Shown here: positions 51,445 through 59,706 of the stretch, in pieces | How positions within the stretch are numbered: the first letter of the stretch is position 1 | Layout of the letters: the number at the start of each line of letters is the position of its first letter | NCBI GenBank assembly: GCA_009746045.1 | Contig: RPFO01002015.1 | Span: 2,501 to 65,967, forward strand | Direction: 5' to 3' | Source of the DNA: Mesostigma viride | Lineage: Eukaryota; Streptophyta; Mesostigmatophyceae; Mesostigmatales; Mesostigmataceae | DNA: 63,467 bases | Program-made: the position numbers and the translations under genes | Notes under the pieces: model-generated | Databases searched by the model: none | Told to the model about the DNA's origin: nothing | The model's input: only the letters and a program-made list of their open reading frames with translations

Positions 51445-53652
51445 TCAGCGGCCATGGCCTCGCCTGTCCCGCACCATCTGCTGCTGCTGGTACGCCCACC
51501 GATAGACTCGCTCGCCGTGCTCCGTGGCCTGGGGGCCCCGAGTCCCTGGGAACCTCAGGAGATCCTCCTCGAAGGCCCACTGCTCCGGCTTGCCAGTGCC
51601 ACGGCGTCCGGACAGGGACAAACGGTCCCACGCGTTGGGAGGCCACATGGAGAGGAAGGCGGCCATGTACTCCGGGAAGGTGAACAGAAGGGACTTGACG
51701 TTCCTGTCCACTACCCCACAGCGGTAATCCGCCACATATGTTTCCCCCATACCCAGCATCACGGTGGCCACCTGTCCCAGATCGACCTCCGTTGCCGGCG
51801 GGCCCAAGCGATCATCCATGAAGTCGGGGGCGACGCCGTGCAGGAACGCCAAAGCGTTCGGAGCCAGCTTGGGGGGCTTCACCACACGGGGGAAACCCGC
51901 CACATGGTAATCCCAATGATCGCCCTCCGGGGCGTAACGCGTCACCCCATCCACACTGAACGGAAAGGGCTCACCAGGGGTGATCTGCCGAGGCACCCGG
52001 TGGGGGATGTGGGGATACAGGTCCACTCTCAGCAATTCCATGTACGCCCCTCGGTCCTTGTAACACCAGGGCCCTGGAGTAAACGCTAGCGCATGGCCCC
52101 CACACTCGTATGGAGCCCGCAGCTGGATGTCCGCGTCCCGATGCCAAGCCACCGATAAAATCTCCATGCGGGGGCGTCTGCCCCCGTAGGTGACAGTGCG
52201 ACCGGGCAGCGGCCGGATGTAGTCCCCCATCGTCCATGGCACAACCGGCGCAAACCCCTGGTGACAGGGCGGCGGGCCCGGAATTGCTGGCGCGAGCGCC
52301 TGAACTTCTGGCACCTGACCGCGACCCGCAGGTTGAGCAATTTCTACCTCAGTATTCGACCGTGTTGACTGCACGGACGACGGGCCGGGGACAGCCGTAC
52401 CACTGGCTTCTGGCGGAGCGACCTCTGGGGTCGATCGTTGGGTCTTCGCGGTAGATGGGTCCGCAACAGACTTGCCACGATTAGCCGATGGTGCGACCTC
52501 TGGGGTCGAACGTTGGGCCTGTGCAGTAGACGTGTCCGCCACCGCCTTGCCACGACCAGCCGAGGGTACGACCTCTGGGGCCGTCTTTGGCGACCGCGAC
52601 CCCGAGTGTGGTCGTTGGTGGGCCGTTGCCTGGTCCCAGGTCCGCCGAAAGGACCTTTCCTCCTCACGCGCCCCCGGGCGTACACCCACACCCTGGGAAG
52701 CCTCTCTGGAGCGGGACGCGTCCTGTGAGCTGCGGTCACCCGAGTTCTCACGGCGGCGGGGGTCGCGCGAGGCGTTGCCGGCTGAGGGGGCAGGTTCCCG
52801 GGGCGCCGGACGCGGCGGAAACAGGTCGTCGTCTTCACTCCCGTATTCCTCATCATCGGGGCCCTCCCCTCCGCGATCATCCGCCTCGTCCAATTCCACG
52901 ATACGGTCCAGCGCCTGCCGAAGGGAGTACTGGCCGTTGGTGGTGCAGAACGGGCCCCGTAAGGCCCCGTCTGGCGGCAAACCCCGGTAGGCCCACTGCA
53001 GGGTCTGACGTCGTGCCGGTGCGACGAGCAAGAACATGAGGCGTGGGTAGGCCATGAGGGCCGACACCGTAGTCACGCAACGGTCGCAGGCACAGCTGGG
53101 TGCGTGGTCCTCCCAAGCTGTCCCTACCGCCACATTCCCTCGAATCGCCGTCCGGGTCTCGACTTTGAACCCGCAATGCCTTTGCACGGATTTGCGGAAC
53201 TTCTCGTGTCGATCGCGGGGCCACTCCAGAACCGAGGAGGCCAGGTAGTCTTGATCGGCCTTGCCGTGCCTGCGCCGTCGACGCGCCAAGAACACGCCCT
53301 CCTGGCCGTAGTCGGGCAGAAACGTCCGCGGATTAAAGGTCTCACGGTTGTTCTCGTTGGCGGTCGCGGCTATATCCGACCCCTGCTCCTTCATGTCTTC
53401 CGACCGTCGCCTCTTGCCAAAACTGGTCCAAGTTGGCACGAACCCTGCCGGCTCCTCTGGGGAGGCTGGGGGTGTGAACCGCACCAAGGGACTGCTGGAA
53501 TCACTGCCTCTGGGGCTGCCTCTGGGGCTGGATCGAGTCTCCTCTGGGGAGCCCGTCTGTTGTACAAGGAATGACCACGAGCAGCGAGGCAACACCTGTG
53601 AGTACCGGTGTGTCATACCGACTAGTGTACTGTGTACCTGTGGTATGTACAT
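51445..53652 (-). CDS. Extra 735-residue ORF at the 3' end of the Gypsy element
   Basis: Begins 42 nt after the integrase stop, in the place where env lies in errantiviruses. There is no signal peptide or clear membrane segment, so an env role is unlikely. Residues 1-200 are basic and include a Cys cluster (CACDRC). Residues 260-460 are Ser/Pro/Arg-rich with repeats around PEVAPSANRGKSVADPST. The last 270 residues look globular (MGDYIRPLPGRTVTYGG, FAFLHG-like, WPPNAWDRLSL). No family recognised. It could be a displaced gag-like or chromatin-related protein. Intact over 2.2 kb, which argues for recent selection. Confidence 0.7.
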   Translation of the reverse strand: MYIPQVHSTLVGMTHRYSQVLPRCSWSFLVQQTGSPEETRSSPRGSPRGSDSSSPLVRFTPPASPEEPAGFVPTWTSFGKRRRSEDMKEQGSDIAATANENNRETFNPRTFLPDYGQEGVFLARRRRRHGKADQDYLASSVLEWPRDRHEKFRKSVQRHCGFKVETRTAIRGNVAVGTAWEDHAPSCACDRCVTTVSALMAYPRLMFLLVAPARRQTLQWAYRGLPPDGALRGPFCTTNGQYSLRQALDRIVELDEADDRGGEGPDDEEYGSEDDDLFPPRPAPREPAPSAGNASRDPRRRENSGDRSSQDASRSREASQGVGVRPGAREEERSFRRTWDQATAHQRPHSGSRSPKTAPEVVPSAGRGKAVADTSTAQAQRSTPEVAPSANRGKSVADPSTAKTQRSTPEVAPPEASGTAVPGPSSVQSTRSNTEVEIAQPAGRGQVPEVQALAPAIPGPPPCHQGFAPVVPWTMGDYIRPLPGRTVTYGGRRPRMEILSVAWHRDADIQLRAPYECGGHALAFTPGPWCYKDRGAYMELLRVDLYPHIPHRVPRQITPGEPFPFSVDGVTRYAPEGDHWDYHVAGFPRVVKPPKLAPNALAFLHGVAPDFMDDRLGPPATEVDLGQVATVMLGMGETYVADYRCGVVDRNVKSLLFTFPEYMAAFLSMWPPNAWDRLSLSGRRGTGKPEQWAFEEDLLRFPGTRGPQATEHGERVYRWAYQQQQMVRDRRGHGR

Positions 53653-53696
53653 ACCTCTATGTGTATGTACATACCTCTAAGTGTATGTACATACCT

Positions 53697-55112
53697 CTAT
53701 TGCAACCTGTGGACCTTCTTGTACGCGTCTAGCAACCGCTTGCAGCCAGAGAGCTCCTTCTCCGTCCGCCAAGAGGCCTCTGCCCCATATCGAGAGAACT
53801 TCCACCGGATCCGATATTGGCGTTGTCGACCACGCCCGAAATCGCGATGGGCGACAATCTCCTCGACCTCGTCCTCCTGTTCCCCTGTCTCCGGATCGTA
53901 TTCCACAGGAGCCGGGGGATTGAGTCTACCCTGGATCGAGTTCTGGTGGTACAGCTTGAGCTGGTCGCGGTGGAAGGTTGTTGCGGTGCCCCATGAGATG
54001 GGCACGTCCACCTTGAACATGACATCATCCCATTTCTCCAGCACTTGGTGGGGCCCCAGGTACATGGGCCGGAGCTTCGTTTTGAGCTCCCCTTCCACCT
54101 TCTGGGAGAATCGACCGAGCTGGGGTCCCTCTACCAGGACCCAGTCCCCGACCTCGATGTCCGGTGCTCTAGAGTCCCGCTTGCCTTCCACGCGAGCCAT
54201 GTTGCGCTCGGCAGCGGCCCGGTACCCTTTAACCGCACTGTTGTGAGCTTGGCGCATCTTTTCCAGCAGGCTGCTCACGCCCGCCAGAGTAGTGCGCAGC
54301 ACCTCCGGTTCCGCCAGTGCCGGACTCGTCAGCAAGTCGGTCGGCGTCAGCGGATGCCTTCCCGTGTTGAGAAAGAACGGGGTTAGGCCATGGGCTGCCT
54401 GTGGTGCGTTGTTCAGGGAGAACTCCACCAAGCACAGCAACTCCTCCCAGTTGCTGCCCACCTCGTCGGTGTAATGGCGCATGGTTTCCTGTACCGTGCG
54501 GTTGAGTCGCTCCACCAGATGGGAGGACGAGCTGTGATAAGCCGTCCCTAGCGACACCTTGGTTCCCAGGCAGTCGAAGAACTCCTGCCAGAACCGGGCG
54601 GTGAAGAGCGTGTCCCGGTCCGAGATGAACTGGCGGCTGAGCCCGTGGAACCGGAAGACGTGGTTGAGGTACAGTTTGGCACACCCCTCGGCCGTGAGGT
54701 CAGCCGGACAGGGGGCCAGGTGACACATGCGCGTGAGTCGGTCCACGAACACCAAGATCTTGCTGTTGCCGTTCTTGGTCTTCTTAAAGGGGCCGACGAA
54801 ATCCATCTGGATCGAGTCCCAGGGACCCAGGGGATCAGGTAGCGTCTTTGGGACAGCCTGAGTACCCGTGTTCTGGGACTTGGCTATCTGGCACGACGGG
54901 CATTCGCGTATATAGGCCGCAATGTAGTCCTTCATGCCAGGCCAGTAGAAGTGACGACGTGCCCTTGGTAGCAGCCGCCCAATGCCCTGATGACCGCCGA
55001 CTAGGGAGTCGTGGAGCTCGTGGAGCAAGGCTGCTCGACAGAGCTCGGGTATGTAGAGGCGCCACGTGTCCGGGCGCACCATGACGTATAGGCGACCCCT
55101 TGGAACTTGCAC
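53697..55112 (-). CDS. Gypsy integrase with chromodomain-like C-terminus
   Basis: 471 residues. The N-terminal zinc-binding region has H-x-n-H and CPSC (LVGGHQGIGRLL, YIRECPSCQ). The core triad shows as QMDFVGPF, ISDRDTLF and LVERLNRTVQ. A GPY/F-like segment (LGPHQVLEKW) follows. The last 60 residues (YRIRWKFSRYGAEASWRTE) fit a chromodomain, which in chromoviruses guides insertion to modified chromatin. The frame overlaps the RT ORF by about 110 bp; one frame change near 55100 separates it from RT. Confidence 0.9.
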   Translation of the reverse strand: MQVPRGRLYVMVRPDTWRLYIPELCRAALLHELHDSLVGGHQGIGRLLPRARRHFYWPGMKDYIAAYIRECPSCQIAKSQNTGTQAVPKTLPDPLGPWDSIQMDFVGPFKKTKNGNSKILVFVDRLTRMCHLAPCPADLTAEGCAKLYLNHVFRFHGLSRQFISDRDTLFTARFWQEFFDCLGTKVSLGTAYHSSSSHLVERLNRTVQETMRHYTDEVGSNWEELLCLVEFSLNNAPQAAHGLTPFFLNTGRHPLTPTDLLTSPALAEPEVLRTTLAGVSSLLEKMRQAHNSAVKGYRAAAERNMARVEGKRDSRAPDIEVGDWVLVEGPQLGRFSQKVEGELKTKLRPMYLGPHQVLEKWDDVMFKVDVPISWGTATTFHRDQLKLYHQNSIQGRLNPPAPVEYDPETGEQEDEVEEIVAHRDFGRGRQRQYRIRWKFSRYGAEASWRTEKELSGCKRLLDAYKKVHRLQ

Positions 55113-56925
55113 GGGAGCCTGCCCATCATCTTGGGGTGTGACTTGATCACCTCCAAGGCGGCCGGCTCGGTAACCGTGAAGCGGCTGATCAGCATCTCCA
55201 GGGGGGAAGTGACCGTATACGCATCGGCCTCGTCCTCCTCCTCCGGTTGGTCCAGCGCCGAGTGTAGGTACTCAGACACGACCACCGGGGATCCAAGAGG
55301 TTCCAGATGAAAAAGAGCCTGAGCCACAGCGCCAAGGGGAACCCGTGTGTGGGACCCCTCCCCTTCCCCGGGGGACCGCGCGTCCACGCGCTGGTCGTCG
55401 TCGCCATCGGGGGGCGACAAGGCATCCGGAGTGGTATGACTCATGTGAAACAGGTGGCGAGCCCGCGGCGACCGTGGGAGGTCATCGTAGAGCGGGGCGC
55501 CAGGCGCCTCCTCACAGGTGGTATGGAGCACCCCCATGTCCTCATAGAACCAGTAGTCAGCACGACGGGAGAGGGCGTCGGGCACCACGTTGTCCGCACC
55601 CTTCACATACTGGATCTTAAAAGGGGCAAACTGGGAAAGGTACTCCATCCACCTGGCCTGACGGGGCGTCAGATTTGGCTGCGTCAAGAGGTGGGTCAGG
55701 GGCCTATGGTCCGTGTGAATAATCAAACGGGCGGGGTCGAGGTCCCCTGTCTCGCTGACTGCAACATCAAACTGCGCGCCCAACAGGTGGTGGCGCCATG
55801 TGTGGCAACAGTAGACCACAGCCAACAGCTCTTGCTGGTGGACCGGATAGTTCCGCTCGGCGGGGATCATTGTGCGGGAGATGTACTCAACCGGTTGCAA
55901 GCCCTTGCCTTGGTCCTGCAAGAGGACCCCGCCGATAGCCACCTTGCTCGCATCCGTCGCAACCACAAAAGGAAGGGACGGGTCTGGGAGCACGAGCACG
56001 GGTGCCGCGGTCAAACTGGCCTTGAGGGCCTCAAAGGCCTGCTGGCACTGTGCCGACCAGACGAAGGATACGCCCTTCTTGAGGAGAGCGTTGATGGGCG
56101 ACGCGATCGTGGCAAACCGGGGGATGAAGCGTCGATAGTATGACGCAATCCCCAGGAAGCTACGCACGCCCTTCACGTCGGTCGGAGCTGGCCACTGTTG
56201 GACAGAGGCGATCTTCTCCGGGTCCGTGGCCACGCCTGCCGCTGAAAGCGTGTGGCCCAGGAACGGGACGCTGCGCCCCGCCCGGACCTTAGCCCTGCGG
56301 GCCGAGAGATGCTCGTCCTCCATAATGCGCAGGACCATATCGACGTCCTCCAGGTGCTCCTCGAAGGTCTTGGAGTACACCAGGATGTCATCCAGATAGG
56401 CCAAAGCGCAAGTGCGTTTCCAGGACCAGGGCGGCTTGTCCCCCTTGCGAGGGTCGCGCAGGTCACTGGATACCTGTGGCAGGTGTGCAGTCCCCATGAC
56501 GGGCCGCAAGATGTCGTTCATGAGCATCTGGAAGCTGGCTGGTGAGTTGCAAAGCCCCATCGCCGCCACACGGAACTGGTAGTGTCCGTATGGCGTATTG
56601 AAGGCCGTCTTGTGACAGTCCTCTTCAGCGATGCGGAGCTGCCAAAACCCATCGGCGCAGTCGATCACCGTGAAGCAGGTGGCGCCCTGCACTCGATTGA
56701 AGATGTCATCAATGCGCGGGAGCGGGTACTTGGACTTGACAGTGATCGCGTTGAGCTTCCTGTAGTCGGTGACGAGCCGCCACTTGCCCCCAGGCTTGGG
56801 CACTAGGAGTACCCCAGCGGAGAAAGGGCTGTTACTGGGCTCAATCAGACCACGCTCAAGGAGGGCCATCAGGATCTTCTTGAGCTCCATCAGCTCGACT
56901 GGCCCCATCCGGTACATCGGGGACG
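55001..56925 (-). CDS. Gypsy reverse transcriptase and RNase H, truncated at its N-terminus
   Basis: Open to the Copia-2 junction. The RT fingers and palm read GLIEPSNSPFSAGVLLVPKP, WRLVTDYRKLNAITVKSKYP, FTVIDCADGFWQLRI, KTAFNTPYGHYQFRVAAMGL and the catalytic YLDDILVYS. About 26 residues (GTAHLPQVSSDLRDP onward) are inserted just before YLDD, where most Gypsy elements have a short turn. RNase H follows (VVATDASKVAIGG, HQQELLAVV, IHTDHRPL, DALSRR), then a 150-residue linker. The start is lost to the insertion. Confidence 0.9.
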
Positions 56926-57541
56926 AGTTAACGTAAAGGATTTACGTTAGATGGATAGAGATTGTTACGCTCTTTCCAACGGCACCTTGAACGCCTCATT
57001 TGGTTAAGGAACGTAAAAGTTATGACGTTTCCTAGGCTGTGCCGACAGTACCCGGCGCGCCACTGTGGGCGCGTACGGACACAGGATGTACAAGTGTCAC
57101 TTTGATAGTCCGCAGGACGTTGACAGGACTTGTACAGGACTTGATGGTCAATTGATAGGTAGGCGTGCTGTAGCGCGCCAGGACCTATGAGACAATTGAT
57201 GCTGAGTAGTGTACGGATAGGTCCACAGGACTAGCCGTATGGACAATTGATAGATCTGCGCGCCAAAGGCGTGCCAGAGTCTGTGTAATCAATTGATTGA
57301 CAGTTCAGCTGTGACAGTGCAGCTGAATACTTGGACGCGTCCCTAGCAAGCTATATGAGTGACTTGGTCACACCGGGACGCTAGTTCTTGCGTGCACGTT
57401 CTCTTGGCACTGCGACCCTGTCGCCTGTGCTGCGTGCAGTCTTGGAAGTGACGTGACTTACGTCTGTGTTTCCTTGTTATTAATAAAGGCAACTTCCTGC
57501 AAGAACCATGGCGGAATTCGTGGCATTCTCACCCTCACAAC
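56926..57541 (+). repeat. Copia-2 5' LTR
   Basis: About 616 bp. The start AGTTAACG is followed at once by a perfect 9-bp hairpin (TAACGTAAA, GGA loop, TTTACGTTA). The end is placed at CACAACT because the next bases (CGTATTACACGCC) align with those after the Copia-1 LTR (CAAATTACAACC). A TATATGAG near 57352 may be the TATA box. The right boundary needs the missing 3' LTR to confirm. Confidence 0.65.
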
Positions 57542-57566
57542 TCGTATTACACGCCTCGCTCAAAAG

Positions 57567-58283
57567 ATGCCAAATTCTGAGGAATTCCGGATTCCCGCCG
57601 ATGAGGAAATAGCCGCTCCGCCGGCTGGTCCTCCGTCAAGACCGACTGCGCCGTCGTGGCAGCAATTGCTCGACGAAGTAACGGTCTCGCTCGACGAACT
57701 TCATCGTCGGCAGCGTGCAGCTCACGCATTGCTCGGGGATAACCCCGAGGACCCCGATTTGCCAGCACTGGTGCCGGCTATACGCGCACTGTTGGACCAG
57801 ATTCGTAACATTTTATCGACATTTACGGTCCAGGTGCGGGGAGGTTTGCGGTCGGTGAACGAGGTCACCACTGCCATCGAGGAGCTGGATAACGCCATCT
57901 CTTCGCTCACCGGTTACCAGAGAAACCTGCAAAACTGGGCATCGCTACGCACGGGGGGCGCGCCGGCGGTGTCGACAAATTTGTTTCAGGATCTCGCGTT
58001 GCTATCGCTGCTCACACGCGGCGTACGCAGTCGCGAACGCCAGGTTCTTATTAACCTGGTCGCTTTTCTCGCGTCTCTGCGAGAGTGGATTCCCGCAGGG
58101 TGGGAATTGTTATCCATTTTTACTCATCCTCTGCGCCTCGTCGCGCGTCGGGCGCGCGCAACCTTCGCGACGGGAAGCACACCGGTTTTAATACATACCG
58201 GTGCAGGTCCGGCACACACGCCGGATATGGAGGATCCTGAGTTCACCTACGAGTACTGTGATTTCCGGGGCCTCGACTACTGA
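57567..58283 (+). CDS. Copia-2 extra ORF upstream of gag
   Basis: 238 residues from the first Met after the LTR. Acidic, Pro-rich start (MPNSEEFRIPADEE), a mostly helical middle with heptad-like spacing (LLDEVTVSLDELHRRQ, IRALLDQIRNILSTF, EVTTAIEELDNAISSL), a hydrophobic stretch (QVLINLVAFLASLREWIP), an Arg-rich segment, and an acidic aromatic tail. No family recognised. Possibly an RNA- or assembly-related accessory protein. Conserved in position and type with Copia-1. Confidence 0.65.
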   Translation: MPNSEEFRIPADEEIAAPPAGPPSRPTAPSWQQLLDEVTVSLDELHRRQRAAHALLGDNPEDPDLPALVPAIRALLDQIRNILSTFTVQVRGGLRSVNEVTTAIEELDNAISSLTGYQRNLQNWASLRTGGAPAVSTNLFQDLALLSLLTRGVRSRERQVLINLVAFLASLREWIPAGWELLSIFTHPLRLVARRARATFATGSTPVLIHTGAGPAHTPDMEDPEFTYEYCDFRGLDY

Positions 58284-58453
58284 GTCGGCCAATTTTTCTC
58301 CAGTACTCGTCGACATTTTTTTTTGTCGATTTTTCAGCGGCAATTCGCGGGGGCGGCAGCGACACCGGCGCAGGCGGCAGTGGCGACACAAAAATTTTGT
58401 ACATATTTTCTGCTGCTTTGTTAAGGTGTTCTTTGAATAGCTGGTAGTGCAGG

Positions 58454-59566
58454 ATGGCTGAGGGACGCCGTAGCAAGGGTCCAGCCAGTGGGAATAATAA
58501 TGGGGGTGCTGGTAGTGGAACCGCTCACGTAGATGACGTGGGGCTTACCGGAGAGATTACCAACCTTCCTCATAATAATAATGCACAAGCTGTTCTTGGT
58601 TATGACCTTACCACCCAGGGTTTGCTTATTGTGAATCAACTACAACCTGTCACGTCAGACACTAAGCCCAAGCAGGCTGAGGAGTTTGTGGAGGGCCTAG
58701 AGGGGTTTCCAAGTTTGTACGGTGGTACAAACTATTACCAGATCTGGATAGGTAGCCAGACTTTTGGCAAATGTACAGATCAGATCAAGGACCTCACTAG
58801 AGAGTGTAAGAAGGCCAACAAGGCCTGGTCCAGCTACGTGGCAGAGTTAAAGGAGCTGCTGGAGGATCAGAGGAAGAAAGTGGGGATCCATTGGCAGGAT
58901 AAATACCAGGGGTGGGAGGTTAAGGGGGACCTGATCCAGAACTTCCTCAATTATTGTAAAATGGTTGAGGAGGGCAGGGCTCACGGCTTTAATGTTGCTG
59001 ATAACATAGCCCTGACCAACTGGCTCAAGGTTTCTGGGCTGGACAAGGCTACACGTGGCTCCTTAAAGGTCATGTGTGCCCCACACTCAACCCTCAAGGC
59101 CTACAAGGTCATAATCAAACAAGCACTCGAGGCAGAGGAGCTGTTTGAGGGTGGAGTGCCAGCAGTGAAGGCTACCCAGGCAGGCGGGCGTACCCAGGGT
59201 GGCTCCAAGACGTCTGAGGCTGACAGAAGCCAAGGAGGGCGTAAGGGCAACCATAACAAGCGCAAGGGAGATCATTCACCTGATTCTGACAGGAGGTCAC
59301 ACTCCAAGTCGGTGTTCAGGCGGGTGGGTGGTCAGCCCAAGCAGGGCAACGCGTCTGACAACGGGGGCAGTGGCCAGGGCAAGTCAAAGATACAATGCTA
59401 CCTGTGCAAGGGGTGGGGGCACATCAAGAAGGAGTGTCCCAGCTTCAAGAAATCCCAGGGCCAGGGCAGCAAGAATAACAACAACAACAACAAGAAGAAC
59501 AACAACAAGTCCCAGGCAGGCCAGCCTTCAAAGGGCAGTCAGCAAGAAGACAACAAGGAGCAGTGA
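58454..59566 (+). CDS. Copia-2 gag
   Basis: 370 residues, single frame. N-terminal and middle parts are helical (Copia-type capsid, for example QIKDLTRECKKANKAWSSY). A basic linker follows, then a CX2CX4HX4C zinc knuckle (59396-59437) and an Asn/Lys/Gln-rich tail. The stop at 59564-59566 is in a different frame from pol, whose first Met is 59707. A frameshift or internal initiation would be needed. Confidence 0.85.
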   Translation: MAEGRRSKGPASGNNNGGAGSGTAHVDDVGLTGEITNLPHNNNAQAVLGYDLTTQGLLIVNQLQPVTSDTKPKQAEEFVEGLEGFPSLYGGTNYYQIWIGSQTFGKCTDQIKDLTRECKKANKAWSSYVAELKELLEDQRKKVGIHWQDKYQGWEVKGDLIQNFLNYCKMVEEGRAHGFNVADNIALTNWLKVSGLDKATRGSLKVMCAPHSTLKAYKVIIKQALEAEELFEGGVPAVKATQAGGRTQGGSKTSEADRSQGGRKGNHNKRKGDHSPDSDRRSHSKSVFRRVGGQPKQGNASDNGGSGQGKSKIQCYLCKGWGHIKKECPSFKKSQGQGSKNNNNNNKKNNNKSQAGQPSKGSQQEDNKEQ

Positions 59567-59706
59567 CTGTCTGAGGCAACCCCTACACACCTTAATTCAC
59601 CCAAGGGGGAGGCCAGGTGCTCCAATGCAGATTTTATATCTGGGCAACAAGAGGGTGATCTCCAGGTTCAGGTGGCCCCAGGTCACCTGGAGAGGTACAG
59701 GTTCCT

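Larger units (their letters stand above)
50471..56925 (-). mobile_element. Gypsy (chromovirus-type) LTR retrotransposon, 5' side cut by Copia-2
   Basis: Read on the minus strand: RT and RNase H (56925 to 55001), integrase with a chromodomain-like end (55112 to 53697), an extra ORF (53652 to 51445), polypurine tract and 3' LTR (51156 to 50471). Gag and protease should lie beyond Copia-2, which interrupts the element just before RT. The RT-RH-IN order and chromodomain place it in Ty3/Gypsy. Confidence 0.85.

Noticed and set aside
55307-56143. 278-residue plus-strand frame
   Set aside because: Antisense shadow of the Gypsy RT/RNase H; no domain.
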